From Pterois miles (lineage: Eukaryota; Chordata; Actinopteri; Perciformes; Scorpaenidae): 64,000 bases of DNA. The notes beneath the pieces were generated by a model that was given only the letters and a program-made list of their open reading frames with translations, was not told the DNA's origin and ran no database searches. Every line of letters begins with the position of its first letter. Position 1 is the first letter of the stretch. The stretch lies in contig CAMQGK010000341.1 in NCBI GenBank assembly GCA_947000775.1, forward strand, positions 6,352,501 through 6,416,500, written 5' to 3'. This document shows positions 22,651 through 35,084 of the stretch, one piece after another. The position numbers and the translations under genes are program-made.

Positions 22651-24098
22651 CTAATTATTATTCTAAAACATGTAAAACTGGCGTTGAAACAGAGATCATG
22701 CAGGTGTAAGACTAGAACAGTTACGGGACAGGTTATATAATGTTCCCAACGGTGACTGGAGTCATAGCGACCAGTGACACAAGACTGAGCAAGCAGATAT
22801 CTGATTCCCTGACCACGAGGTTGCTACTCGCAAGAGATACCTGCACACCTGTGTAATTCTTTCGCCATCCTCCCTGCATCTCCTAATAGGCCAGTTACCA
22901 GCATGAGCCTAGAACCTTTAAACAGGTCTTTAATGCTTATTTAGAGCAACTGTAAAAAGTATCACTTGATAACATATTGCCAGTGATCAAATCTGACTGA
23001 CTCAGGAAATATAATGAAGGGAAATCCTATTTTTATTACACAGAAAATGTTGAGTCCTTTTGGTGAGAGTTTCATATCAGGGAAGTGCACTTGGATTTTA
23101 TCACATACCAAATATTTGGCCGAACACTAATAGTACTAGGAGAGAAGTCTGTCATAGCAATAAACGCCAGAGCAGATCCAAGGCACACTAACATGATTAC
23201 TGGTGGATTAGAAGTGAAGAAACTATTTTTATCTTGTTATTTTAATAGTTTTGTGAGCACACATCACATGGTTAATGCAGCTTTTAAGCTGGTCTTTAGG
23301 CTTTGATAATTATGCTGTAAATCACAATTGAGACATGCAGGGGTCTACATCATTAAGTATTAGAGGCATATTTGGATATCACTGTTTCACATTTAATAAA
23401 GGAAACATGCACTATTACAGCAGCATCTGCAATGACGACTATTAGGTCTTTACATCAATAGCACCTTTGTTTAGGGCAACAACCAGGGCTTGTCATAATA
23501 TCCTTGTTTGCATTGTGGAAGAATCTGTTGTCTGTTGTTGGAGCATTTTGGGTCAAAAAATAAAATCTTATTAGCTAAAAGCCTGCAGAAAACTCTGATC
23601 AGTGGTGAGCTTTTACTATATAATGAGACCAGTAGGCCAGAGGTCCAATAAGGGATACATCCCACCCTGTGGACCAGGGATTTAGCATCAGAACCGCCCC
23701 TCCTGAATCTCCGCCATCATGACAAACAATAACAACTGCAACATTGGAGGCAGAGTGCTGCTGTGATGCTATCTTGTACTGTACACATCAAATCCCAGAT
23801 CCGCCCTCTGATTGGAGGAGGGAGAGGAAATCCTCATCTTGAGTCCCACAATCATTAGCATAAATCACAGCTGCAATTAAAACATCGTTTATCTTAATTA
23901 CTGAACTAATGAGACGAGTCCCGCAGGAGTGAGCCGCATTCTCTGAGGACACTCGGGGCGAAGAGCGGGAAGGCGAGGGAGGCGCTGTGCGGAGTCACAC
24001 TTAAGTCTGCAAACAAGCATGCCCTCACACTAATCTGACTGCAGCAGAGCACAAGAACCTGCATAGACAGAGACATATGAGGACGTACACATGTACAA

Positions 24099-24103
<5 letters not shown>

Positions 24104-24187
<84 letters not shown>
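24104..24187. repeat. (AC)n microsatellite, about 84 bp
   Basis: This is a nearly pure AC array. Open frames through it are artefacts of the dinucleotide repeat. Confidence 0.98.
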
Positions 24188-24192
<5 letters not shown>

Positions 24193-26379
24193 ACACCATC
24201 ATCTGACAACCTTACCCTCCACCTTTATCTACTGGCACTGCATCACCCTTCAACTTCCATTATCAATCAAACTTATAATGATTTTATCAAGCCTACAGGC
24301 TCCATCTCCATAAGGGCTTAGTGCGGTGCTATAACTCTTGATTTTGCAACGACTGGGAATACATCGCAACACCTAATTAATGTCTTTTTAATGCTCTTCT
24401 CCTCTAGAGCTTAACTCAGCCCTTCAACTTTGCTGCAAACACAACACACACACAACAATACAACATGTGGCAGCAGATGGTAAGTAAGACGGAGTAGGTG
24501 TGTGCACTGAATGGGAGCAAAGTGTTTATGGTGAGCTCCATGAAGAAGAGGGCTGGTCTGCGGACTGTGCTCACATGCATTGAAGCACAGACACAAATAA
24601 TACATGACTGCACAAATGCTCACAGGCGTGCACACACACGTGGGGTCAAATTCCTCTGTTCAGCTGTAAGGTCAGGCAGTGACTCAGCAGATGGCAGAAC
24701 AATGAATATCTTCATCACCCAAAATTCCCATGGTGCAGCAGGCTTATCAAGCAGTGCCAGCCCTTATCAGCCAGCTGGCCATACTGGAGGCACTGATGTC
24801 CTTCCATCCTGGCCATTCTGGGCTCAACAGGGGGCATGCAGAGTTTAAAGGATACAGTCGACACGCTGTAATCCTCCCAAATGGTACTTATTTTCACCAC
24901 ACGGATCAATGTTTCAGACCTGAAGGACCTTCCAGGGATTGTTTGTCCTTCAGGATCGAAATGTTGATTATGATGAAAATGAACAGCCTACAGGGATATT
25001 TAAGCGGTATTACATCAGTGCACGGACCGCCGAGTCTAAAATGTTGTTTTATCTTAATAGGAATATGGCGTGTACTAGGAGAGGTAAGCACATACAGGGC
25101 TGCATCTTAAAAAACCTTATTAAAACAGCCGCCTTCAATCATTTAAAGATCAAACAACTAAATATCAGGTAAACAAGAGGATATTTTCCTGCAACTCACA
25201 AATAACCAGATTCTGGTAAGAATACAAATTAAACAATTTAGAAATAAGTTATTTGATATATATTGATAAGGATGTGTGGTAGCCATAAAGATAAAATATC
25301 CATTTCACCATCTGACCTTTGTGTGCACAATTAATAAACACAAAATTATTAACACCAAATGAAACCAGATGGTGCTACATAGATGCTACAGCAGATTGCT
25401 GTTGCCATTTTACAGAGCGGTGTTAACTGAGTTATGCTTTCTCCGTTACAAACGTACTGTAAGTTAAATAACCTGGTTACAGTGTAAATATGACAGTTGC
25501 ATTAATCTGAGTTTTGACTTAATCTAGTAATAATCACAATACCAGAGTGCATGTAAACTCTGTGTGTCCTTCTACATAGGTTTCTTTACTCTCTTCTTTT
25601 TGCTTATTGTAGCTTCTTTCCACTGTAGCTTTGCTCCAGTGTTCACATTCATGTATTCCTGTAAGTTCACTACAAGCCCCACAAATAGTGACCATGGTCA
25701 GTGCAGTGGAGTGTACTGGATGGCTTTCAGCTCAAATCTGAGAGGGAGAAGTTAAAGCTCTCCTGGTAACACTGAAGGGTCATTAAGCTAAACCCTGACC
25801 AAGTAACATTACTCAAAGGCTGAGAGGAAAACAGTGCAGTGGTGTGTAAACATTACGCTTACAGCACAGAGGGACAAATACGCATGAAAAACAATACCTC
25901 CACCGACACTTAGTGCTTTCACAACTTGCTGTTACTCCCCAAAAAATAGTTTCTGTCAATAAAAGCTTGTGAAATTAATTTCTTCATCCTGTTAAACAAA
26001 AATTAATAATTTAATAATGTTGATAAAGTCAACTAAAAAGATGTAAATATGCTCTTTTTTGGCTGTATAATAGAACTGATAATTGTGTAAGTGAATGTGC
26101 CGAAGTGGATATGTATACGAATGCATATGTAGATATATGCATCTATACATGAGGTTGTATGTATATGAATATGAGCTTACCTCTTGACACTATACTATTA
26201 CAACAGGTAGCACTATTTTTTAATATATGTTGCTTCTGCTGTCTTTATATCCCTTTACATGTATGTGTATGCATCCCTTTAACCTTAAATTTAAAAAAAA
26301 AAAAAAATTCTTCATCCTGCAAATTTACTAAAGGCACTTAATTTCTGTATTTTCTTGTCATTACATAGACTAGTGCTGT

Positions 26380-26950
26380 GGCGATTCAAAACATGTCTGT
26401 TGGAACGAGACTATTGTTCGACCTCCAGTGTTGCTGTTTGCAGTTTTCTTGCAAACTGCTCATATAATCAACTTCACACATGACACTGGGCTTCCTTCGG
26501 TCCTGAGAAATACGCCTGCCATAACATAGCTGCATCCCCAGTATACGCTTCATTTGGGTGCAAAAGCTCACACGATCATCAACAGAGCACAAGCTGTGTC
26601 CAGCATGCTGTTCGGCGGTGTAACAGTTAAAGCCACTATGCTGATTTTGGCACTCCCTGTGGACAGAAGCGGTTTCCAAGCACCAGAGTCCCTTCAGAAA
26701 ACTTCACATTTTACTGCAGCAGGGTCTGACCGTCTGCCCCACTCAGTCCTGGTTCTGGTTCTCCCGTACATCCCTTTGCTCCAGTGGGCCCAACAATACG
26801 GCCTGGGCCTCCAGCAGCACGGTGTCGATGTTGCTGGAGGCTTTCCTGAAGTCTGAGCTGAAGGAATTTCTGATTTCACCAAAATCTGACCTGGTGGCAT
26901 TGATGACAACCGTTAAGAATGATTATGAACAAATAGCCGATCTTCTCATT
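26380..26950. other. Unrecognised segment with overlapping short frames
   Basis: This stretch has higher GC than its surroundings and frames of about 100 codons on both strands (26554-26856 plus, 26386-26679 minus). A plus-strand reading near 26830 (LLEAFLKSELKEFLISPKSD) looks helical, as in a retroelement ORF1 or a recoded domain. It lies just upstream of an RTE-type 3' tail. I do not recognise it and assign no function. Confidence 0.3.
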
Positions 26951-27359
26951 GATGGTCATGCTTAGTTATGTAGGTCATATAGAGGCATCAGTATTAACCT
27001 GTGAATGTTTCATAACCAGTTAAAAGTTCCTCATAGTAACTTTAATATTATAGCGAGTGATAGAGAGCAAGCTGTAGCCAGCACGCTACTGGAGTTAAGT
27101 GGGGTCCCCTCCCAATCCACTACACAGTGTGTACACAAGGCACTATTAACAAATATGTCACATAGATCTCAAGAGCTTGCACTCAACACTGCCCTTCCTC
27201 AGGTCGTCAGCAATATACCTACCAAGTGTGTAGCTGATCGGCTAAATGGTTGTCGAGGAAAATGGAGGACATACAGACCATTCTAGTTAGATAATGCTAA
27301 ATACAAGATATTTAATAGTGACAATCCTAGATATGGATCAGCACCATCATCAAACTTAA

Positions 27360-27493
27360 AGCTCCTTGCCCAAGGGTAAATCTGTCCACCAAGTTTCATT
27401 GAAATCTGTTTATGAGTTTTTGAGATATCCTCCTGGCAGACAGACAGAAAAAGTAACTGGCAGGCACAAACATCACATCCTTGGCAGAGGTAA
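27360..27493 (+). repeat. RTE-type LINE 3' tail
   Basis: CCACCAAGTTTCATTGAAAT, GAGTTTTTGAGATATCCT, GCAGACAGACAGA and the terminal CCTTGGCAGAGGTAA match the 3' untranslated end common to teleost RTE-like retrotransposons. No reverse transcriptase is recognisable upstream. Confidence 0.65.
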
Positions 27494-28053
27494 GAAAACT
27501 CCTCAGAAGTATTAAAGTGGGATCACTGCTATAACCTTATCAGCACTGTGCAAACTGTAGCTTCCTCTCTCGACTCCTTTAGAGTAGAACTCTGAGGTTA
27601 TAGTAACACCAGCACGAGTTATAGATCGTCTGAGGAATAAGGCGGTCATTAGCACTGACACTTCATGTCAGCACCTTTTACCTAAACTGCTTGTGTGACA
27701 TATCTAATAAAACAATCGAACAACACAAGTAGGCAAGAACAGAAAATCAGGAGATCACACTCTTCTGCCGAAGGTTAAATTTGTCACTCTGACAAACTAT
27801 AATCCTGTTTTGATGGCACAAGCCAACGTGTGAATGATAACACTAAATGAAGGCTGACTTCTGCACAACTGCACCAAACAGTGATTAATAACTGCTTACG
27901 GGCAAGCCTATTCTCCAATTCTGAAGCTGTTCTCTGCTGTTATTGATTGTTGTGCTTGATGAGACTTGTCTATTATTGCTGTGGGATTATGATAAGAAGT
28001 GATCGATTCACCTCTCTGTGCTGTGGATGTCAGATTGATTATGTGACTCAGAC

Positions 28054-28132
28054 CTGAGATGATGGTGTAGCCGATGCCTCTCGGTCGGCCAAGATCCTGG
28101 TCAATGGCTGTTATCTTCCGCACTTCGTATCC
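28054..28132 (-). CDS. cdh23: cdh23 exon (4th of 8): first part of EC3
   Basis: This 79-bp exon carries 26 codons plus one base, so it ends in phase 1. The acceptor is CTCTGCAG before GGATAC and the donor is ATCTCAG then GTCTGA. The peptide GYEVRKITAIDQDLGRPRGI followed by GYTIIS aligns with the start of human EC3, including the DQD calcium motif. The upstream acceptor tract on the coding strand is UG-rich because a short (CA)n microsatellite lies at about 28142-28166. Together with the next exon (113 bp) it makes a 192-bp in-frame pair; skipping either one alone would shift the frame. Confidence 0.93.
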
Positions 28133-30337
28133 CTGCAGAGACGCACACAAACACACACACACACAACATACTGTATAAGATGCATGCAAGCTTCATAGTC
28201 GCATTTTTTTAGCATTTCTCTGGTAGATTCCTTCACAGTTAACAGCATATGAAATAATCAGATTCCTATATTATGGTTTTGGCTATTTTCTGTGCGCACA
28301 AAATTATGATAATTGTCTTTATCTCATATTGGAATGTTGATTTTTGGCCTTCAAGATGACAGTGAAATCTGTAACTGGAGTGGGGGTGATCCCGCATGGT
28401 CGATAATTTGATCTCAGAAGCCTGATTTGACTGCCAATGCCACAGTTGAATCGTCGCAGAGGCGAGGAATTGTGGGTATGAAACAAAAGATCATTGGGCT
28501 CTGTGGGGGTACTGAATAACATTTTACATAAAATGTCTTGGTTTCGACCAATAAATCACAATAGGTAGCAGATATATCAGCCTATTAATAATACTGTCAA
28601 TAAGAAATTGAAAATAACATACTTTCAATCAGTGTGCATGCATAAATCATCACGGCAGACAAAACTATCGCAGCAGCATCTTGGCCTCAGAAAGACTAAA
28701 TAACAACAACATGAAGCTAAAGTCAAAGAATATGTGTATTAACCAGAACACTCACATCAGAATGGAGCACTATCAGAGTGCTAAACATATTTTGAATTTA
28801 TGAACTCTTACTTGTCAAAATCAGCAGGGGGAGGCGCGCAGAAACAGCTGTTTGCAGCTGTATTTACAAGCAAGCAGACTAATAACATGAACTAGTGACG
28901 TGTCCGTTTCAGTGCTACGGACAGCGCCGCACCTTCACTGCAAAACAAATAGCGCTGTCCATTATTCTGATGGTGATAGTCACATATATCTCAGCCAATA
29001 ATTCTGTTGTTTTTGCTATTTTTCAATAGATATATAAAGGTTAAACAAAGGGGGATCCATGAACAAAAAACAAACAAACAGGATTTGATGATCAGTCAAC
29101 GATATGCATGACATGACCAATCAGATTCAATATGTAAATTCTTAGTGTGAAGCATCACTTGGAGACACAATACTTCTCAGTCAGATACCCATCAGTCAGT
29201 GAAGATCATGAATGAGCCTTTTTCTCCCACAAAATTATTCTGAAATGCAAGAACACTATCAACAATGTCCCTCTGTACTTCCGCTGGAGAGGGGAAAAAA
29301 ATCTGTAAAACCGGAAAACAAAAAGTCAAAAAAAGTGCTAGCTTTTCATTGGGGTTTATTTCTCCTTTCACTGAGTCCACAACTCCACAAAACCACAGTT
29401 TGACAGTTGAAAAACAAAAATAGAAAAAGAAAGAAAGAGAAAGCTGTTTGAAAAGTCTTTGATCCGCTGAGCTTTCTCAGCCTCCATGCCTCGATCAGAC
29501 ACGGTGGTGATACTTAAAAACCCCTGTGCTGCAGTGAGAAATGAAGAGACCATCCCTACTTCCCAGTTGCCTTCCTTTTCTCCTCCTTGGCTCCTTCGCC
29601 TCCCCCACCATCTCTCTCACTCACACTCAAGCATGATGCCTCTCATTGATCCTGCAAATTGTGTCTAAGGCATGTTTATGCTCCATTTCTGCCAAAGCAT
29701 CTTCTGTCATTGACCAATTACAGCAGAATCAATTACAAGCCTTTTAGAGAGACTCATTCACACCAATCACTAGCTGAGAGGGAAACACACACAAACACAG
29801 AGAAGTTTTAAGGACAGACGAAGAAAGAAATAAGAGATGAGTGAGGAGAAGAAGTGATGCTGAGGTACTGTGAGCAATATTCTTGAGCAGTCCACACAAA
29901 TGGAATATGTTCAATCAGCCATCAAACATATGATCCCTCCTCCTGCAAACACATACGCAAGAAACACAAACATCGGCACATCACCCTAAACCGAAGCCAC
30001 CCCCTCGCCTCTCTTCATCCTTTCATTTCTAGCTATACAGTGCATTACCTCCCAACCCATTCTCCTTTCTCTCTTTCTCCTCATTGATTTGACAGCCAAA
30101 TTGTGTTTGTCCAAGAAGGAGCTTAAACGTCAGTCCAAGCAGCGTGGACTCACAGGTCTAACAACTGAAAACCTTGCCCTGTGATTTCATCTGAAAAAAA
30201 AAAAAAAAAAAATTCTTCTACTCCTTTGTCAAAGTTTTCTTCGGATGACGGGTTGATTGGCTGGAGAAAAAGAGAAAGACAGCCACAGAGAAACAAACAG
30301 AGAGACAGAGGCAGAAATAGAGGGGAGGTTTGTATAT

Positions 30338-30343
<6 letters not shown>

Positions 30344-30382
<39 letters not shown>
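30344..30382. repeat. (TG)n microsatellite
   Basis: Pure TG array of about 39 bases. Confidence 0.95.
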
Positions 30383-30383
<1 letters not shown>

Positions 30384-30572
30384 ACTCACACCTTTGAGAA
30401 ATGACCTATGACAGGGATCCAAGTTTGATATCCCTTTACGTGTAAATGTCATGGGCCTTGAGAACAGTTGACACTCGTTCCGTCACTGTACGCCCTCAGC
30501 TTATCACCGCCTAACACTGCCTAATGGAAATGACACATGCCTGTTAGAATAGCGCATGAGGGCATCGGAAGT

Positions 30573-30574
30573 CT

Positions 30575-30606
<32 letters not shown>
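30573..30606. repeat. (TG)n microsatellite, interrupted
   Basis: TG array of about 34 bases with one TT interruption. Confidence 0.9.
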
Positions 30607-30607
<1 letters not shown>

Positions 30608-31941
30608 CAAGCACAGCGGCACTGTTGGCCTGTACCTCTATGTCTTTCTGTCTCACTTTAAGCACTGCTGTTATCCTGTCTGTATCTGTTGTGGGGTCAA
30701 AGGGGCTCAGTAACAGATTTTGGCTGCACGCCTGCCGTGACCACCTCCTACAACATGGCAGTAATAGGATTACACACTGCCCCCTACTGTTAGAGGCAAG
30801 AGTTACAACACTCCAAGGCAGTATTACTGAGGCTTAACGCTGCTCAGCTGCTGTGAGAAATGTGGAATCCACTCACCAGTGTCAACTTTGAGATCCGACG
30901 TAATGTCACTCTTTTTAACTCTCTCCACTTTTTTCCGTCATCTGACTTTCCTCCCTCCTTTCACCCCCAACATCTCTCCGTTTCTTTTTCTCCTTCTTTC
31001 TACGCACCTCCCCCTCTTCTTCCTCCTGCTGTGACCTTCCTGGTGACAGTTGATGAATCAGAGAGTCAGGGCGACACCGGGCTTCGACTCTGTCACGCCC
31101 CGTTAATATGCATGCAAATGTAGCACTTGACATTTCTACTACAGCGCGTGCAGGCCGGGGACGACGGGTGAGCGGGTGGGTGTTTGGAGGGAGGGGGGGC
31201 AGAATAAAACTGATAGAGATGGAGAGAGAGAGAACAGAAATAAGGACGGACAGTATTATGCCCCTGTGTGTAATTCCCTCTATCTGAGTGGAAACATCAA
31301 TAGCTGGACCATTAGCCACCTGGGAACTGAGTTTAGAGGGCTGAGTCAGGGGAGTGAACATAATGGTGTACAGGGAAACAGACACTGAGTGTATTAGATA
31401 CTCATTACAAACCTACTTGCAATAAAGACAAAGTTAAGGTCATGGTGAGACTCCACTGCTTAGTACCTCAGACTCCACACACATGTGGTTGCATGGTGAG
31501 ATAAATCCTATAGCCTCAGTGACCTTTGCTAGAGGCCTTACATCCCTGAAGCAGGACTGTAAATCTCCTGCAGTAATTACAGTCTCCAACACTTGCAGAG
31601 CTGTATGTAGGGGCCCGGGGCAGAGTTTGAGTGTGCGCAGGTTTCTTGGGGGTGGGGGTGGGGGGGTTGGAGTTTTCAGGACTCAAGAAGGAGGATGAGA
31701 GGTGAGACACCATACCCTGATAATAACTCAGGCCTCAGTTTTTAACCATATTTCTCTTGCACCTGCTTCAATCACCTCCTGAATAAAAGAGGAGTATGAA
31801 CACAGGACAGGTGGAGCTGGGGATGAGCAATGAGGTGAAAAAGTAAGTTGGCAACAGAGAAGGATGGAGGAGAAAGAAATGGACAGATTATAAGGTTTCA
31901 CATGAAAACTACATGATGTCCGGTGGGATTGTATTACTGAC

Positions 31942-32070
31942 CAGGGGAACGTCCTCCTCTATGTTGGTACTGTAGGGCAGGTTGGTGAAAATGGGGTCCA
32001 TGTCCTGGACATCGGTGATGGTGATAGCTAAGTTGGCAAGCCGGGACAGAGGCCTAATTTTGTCTTGATC
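31942..32070 (-). CDS. cdh23: cdh23 exon (3rd of 8): EC2-EC3 linker
   Basis: This 129-bp exon (43 codons, phase 0 both ends) has acceptor TTTCTGTCAG before GATCAA and donor CCCCTG then GTCAGT. It starts DQDKIRPLSRLANLAITITD, whose DQD completes the EC2 DxD motif. It continues with DVQDMDPIF, the EC2-EC3 linker, in which the usual DxNDN is replaced by DxQDM. I recall the same substitution in human CDH23, so it looks ancestral and not a local defect. It ends YSTNIEEDVPL and joins in frame to GYEVRK of the next exon. Confidence 0.95.
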
Positions 32071-32179
32071 CTGACAGAAACAGAAATAAAGTTCAGTATA
32101 TGCATCAATCCGACTTGTGTTGGGCCTTGTTGGCTCTGCGCTAATGTAGACAGAACATTTCTGTTATGCGTGTGCTGAC
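32071..32179 (-). other. cdh23: cdh23 intron, 109 bp
   Basis: Minimal intron with donor GTCAGC and acceptor TTTCTGTCAG. It is in strong contrast to the 31-kb intron on the other side of exon 32180-32374. Confidence 0.93.
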
Positions 32180-32374
32180 CGTGGCGTTGACGGTGAGCTG
32201 GTACGCTGCGGTGGTCTCATAGTCCAGGGGTTTGATGACAGTGACGGTGCCTCGGGCCCCGTCGATGGAGAAGAAGGGAGACGGAGGCTGGAAGGAGAAG
32301 AGAACGCTGCCTCCAGTGCCCTGGTCTGGGTCTGTGGCGTTCACCATGAACACAGATCTGCCCAACGGTGTGTT
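32180..32374 (-). CDS. cdh23: cdh23 exon (2nd of 8): body of EC2
   Basis: This 195-bp exon (65 codons, phase 0 both ends) encodes most of cadherin repeat EC2. The acceptor is TTTCAG before AACACACC and the donor is CCACG then GTCAGC. The peptide opens NTPLGRSVFMVNATDPDQG, carries the DxD calcium motif (DPD) and, later, LDYET, the repeat's variant of the LDRE calcium motif. It closes YQLTVNAT. It is close to human CDH23 across its length, including the FSFQPPS segment and GTVTVI strand. EC1-EC2 form the protocadherin-15 handshake interface in known structures, so this exon is under strong functional constraint. It lies 109 bp upstream of the next exon, the shortest intron in the window. Confidence 0.96.
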
Positions 32375-32913
32375 CTGAAAGAGAAGTGATGGCACTGAGT
32401 ACAGCACGACAGACAAAATCCAAATACATGTCTTAATTTACACTGTAGTAGAATATTTTTTCCTGTTATTACAGTAACAAATGTTCAGCGTGAAAACTAA
32501 TTTACTGCTGTTGAAGTAGAGACCTTTATGTGGTTCACACAGAAGCTTATCTAACTACATAGCCACAGACTACAATTTAATTTAGTTATTATTTTTGGAA
32601 CACAATGTCCTAGTTGTGACTGTGAAAGTGCATAATCTTCCCCTGCAGCGACTCCCGCAAATCATGACTGCAAACAACAATGAATTCTTGGCCAATCTGG
32701 ATAAATAAAAGCGATGATTAACATGGCTGCCTCAATCACCCATGATTGGTTACTGGCCAAAAGGTTGACTCAGCAAATCTCCAGTGGCTCCAAATGGCAG
32801 ATTGTGGAGCACAAATATATTATTATATTTACCATACTGGATATCAAATTGGCAAAAGAGGAAAAAGATTAAACGAGTGAAACCAACTGCCTCTGAAGTT
32901 CAGTAGTTCTCCA

Positions 32914-33212
32914 TTAAAAGGACAGTGTGTAGCATTTAGGAGCATCTAATATTAAATGGAATATAATATCGATAAAAAAGTTTTCTTTAGTGAATAATCA
33001 CCTGAAAATAAGAATCCCAGTGTTTTGTTCCATTTCTATCTACATACTGAGCTGGTCTTCGCCACAGACTCCGCCATGTTTCTACAGTTAACAAACAAAC
33101 CAAAGACTGGCATTTTCACTTCGTCCACCAGAGATGTAGGAGACGTTTCAGCTGGTTGCAATCTACAACTTCACCATTAGATGCTACCAAATCCTACACA
33201 CTGGCCATTTAA
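32914..33212 (+). mobile_element. TTAA-edged MITE, short copy
   Basis: The left end TTAAAAGGACAGTGTGTAGC and right end (reverse complement TTAAATGGCCAGTGTGTAGG) are near-identical inverted repeats with TTAA outermost. It is shorter than 18643-19134 and shares CCGCCATGTTTCTACAGTT and GAATATAATAT blocks with the 44854 copy. Confidence 0.78.
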
Positions 33213-34158
33213 GAGAATAGTTGCCTACAAAATGAAAATTTAGACATTAATCACTAAAACCCACACAATAAGTCAGATTTGTATGACGTCTGTATTGAGC
33301 TGGGCTGTGTGTCAGAGCAGCAACACTGAAGAGACAAAACCCTTGAATCATGCTGCACGATTTGTCGCAAATATAAAAGCACATTTTTTTTTTGTTTTGC
33401 AATGCTAAAAAGAATCCTATTGACATTTCCATTCAAAAGTTTGAAAGATGGCTGAGATGGAAGCATGGTGCTGTCTCGCTCTGTGGTGGTCCTACAAACT
33501 TCACTGGAACCTGAAAAGATAATGACTACATTTTAATGTTGAGTTGAACTTTTCTCCTCGCTTTCTGTGGATGGAGACGGTTTCAGAAGTGACCACACCC
33601 AGCTGGCAGCAGAGTTTAATTTGGGCACAAAGGATACATTTAATTTTATTTATCAGTTAGACAGAATGTCTGTTGCAGCTTCACTTTGTGACTTCCTCTG
33701 ATAAAACTGATGTTACGCTCACAATGGTGTACCTTCAATGGCATCGGGATATCCCATTGCTAGAAGATGTTTTTCGCAGCTTGTTGTCTGTAAATATAAC
33801 CCTTGCCTATCTATGTCGCCTCCCAAAATTGCCTTGGGTATCTAAAATCTTAGAGTTAGGAAATATCAATGGGCAGAAAGGCTGCACAAGGCCATATCAG
33901 AGTACCATTCTACTTGGTCGTGGTCAGTGCTGAAACCTGGCGAGTGGAAAACAGAGGAGGTCATATAAAGAAACAGTCCCCAGGTGTTGTAGAACAGCTT
34001 GTCTGAAAGTTTGAGGAAATCCTCATTAATTGGAATTTTATCTCAAAACAGCCACACACGCAATTAATAAGAAATGAGAATACCTACAGAGTTGTGTGGG
34101 AGGACGGGAGGTATTCCCACTATATTAATGGAAAGAAATGTTTGCACGAGGCATCTGT

Positions 34159-34205
34159 TCTCTCTCTCTTTTTGTATCTCTCTCTCTCTCTGTCTCTCTC
34201 TCTCA
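34159..34205. repeat. (TC)n-rich simple repeat
   Basis: TC array with TTTGTA and TG interruptions. Confidence 0.85.
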
Positions 34206-35084
34206 CAGTTTAGTGTGTGTCTTTGTTTACTGCAGGGGGAGAGTGTGACCACATGGGGGAGGTCATGGTGTTGAACTGAGCTGGGCCTGCAGCCAAAGCT
34301 AAAGTGTCGCCGTGAGACAGCAGTTGACCCCACAGTCTGTCTGCACAGGTGGAGTGTGAAATATTTGCATGTGTATGTGTACATACATGCTACCTTGTGC
34401 GATTGTCTTGACGTGTCTAAAAAAACTGTGTGTTTGTGTGAGAAAGTGTATGTTTGCTTGGACACTATGAACATGTTCAATGAGACAGTGTCTGTGGACA
34501 TATGTGAGTGTATTATTTATTATTTGAGTAACAAAATATGTGTGACTCATACTTATTGCCTCGCTGTACTCTTAAAGACAGGGGCACATCACCTAGGTAA
34601 CACACCAACATAACAGCAAGGTAAGGCCGACTGTCTACACGACTTCACATTACAACTGTTGCACAGTCACTTCCTCAGTCTCGCTGCTTCTGCCACTCTT
34701 TTTGCTTGATTTCTGTAAGTTTCTCCCATTGGTCTCTGCACGTGCATGAAGAGTGCTGGTCCGTCTAACCAGATTAAGCCTGTTGGCCACATGGGAATTG
34801 AGTAACAGAAAGAGGAAAGTGATCCAAGTGGTGAAGCTGCAGGGGAAGGCGAGGAGAGCAACAGACGCCAGAGAGAGCAACAGATATCAAAGGGATCAGT
34901 ATCTCAACCTTGGAACCCCCATTGTGATGTCTTATATGTGCAGACAGTGCCACAGGTAATTTCTGAGACTGACATATTGAAATTTCATGTATTTTAGATT
35001 AAAATATGCAGACTTTAAAGTCAGAATGGCTACCCATCTAAGTTCTACAAAAACCCTCCAACACCATGTATTGTATAAAATATA

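Larger units (their letters stand above)
11752..28053 (-). other. cdh23: cdh23 intron, 16.3 kb
   Basis: The intron lies between the 4th and 5th exons. It contains the acceptor microsatellite (11752-11838), a nested repeat (14061-15408), a young SINE (15464-15767), TTAA-flanked MITEs (15850-16010, 18643-19134), an (AC)n (24104-24187), unrecognised fragments at 22430-22650 and 26380-26950, and an RTE-type tail (27360-27493). Stretches 12000-14060, 16010-18640, 19135-22430 and 24190-26380 hold short unconserved frames and nothing I can name apart from the hairpins at 21422-21469. Confidence 0.85.
28133..31941 (-). other. cdh23: cdh23 intron, 3.8 kb
   Basis: The intron lies between the 3rd and 4th exons. 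It contains (CA)n by the acceptor (28142-28166) and two (TG)n arrays (30344-30382, 30573-30606). The rest holds no recognised repeat or coding sequence. A purine-rich tract on the minus strand spans about 30930-31040. Confidence 0.8.

Noticed and set aside
24077..24321. HTHTHT and CVCVCV frames
   Set aside because: Pure translation of the (AC)n microsatellite.
26554..26856. 100-codon plus-strand frame as a possible nested gene
   Set aside because: No recognised domain, overlapping frames on both strands, and proximity to a retroelement tail; kept only as an unrecognised segment.
30915..31385. 156-codon minus-strand frame
   Set aside because: Its C-terminal part is low-complexity KE-rich translation of a TC tract; no homology or splice context with cdh23, whose protein is continuous across this intron.
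34064..34501. 145-codon minus-strand frame
   Set aside because: Crosses a (TC)n tract, has no domain I know and no conserved splice sites.
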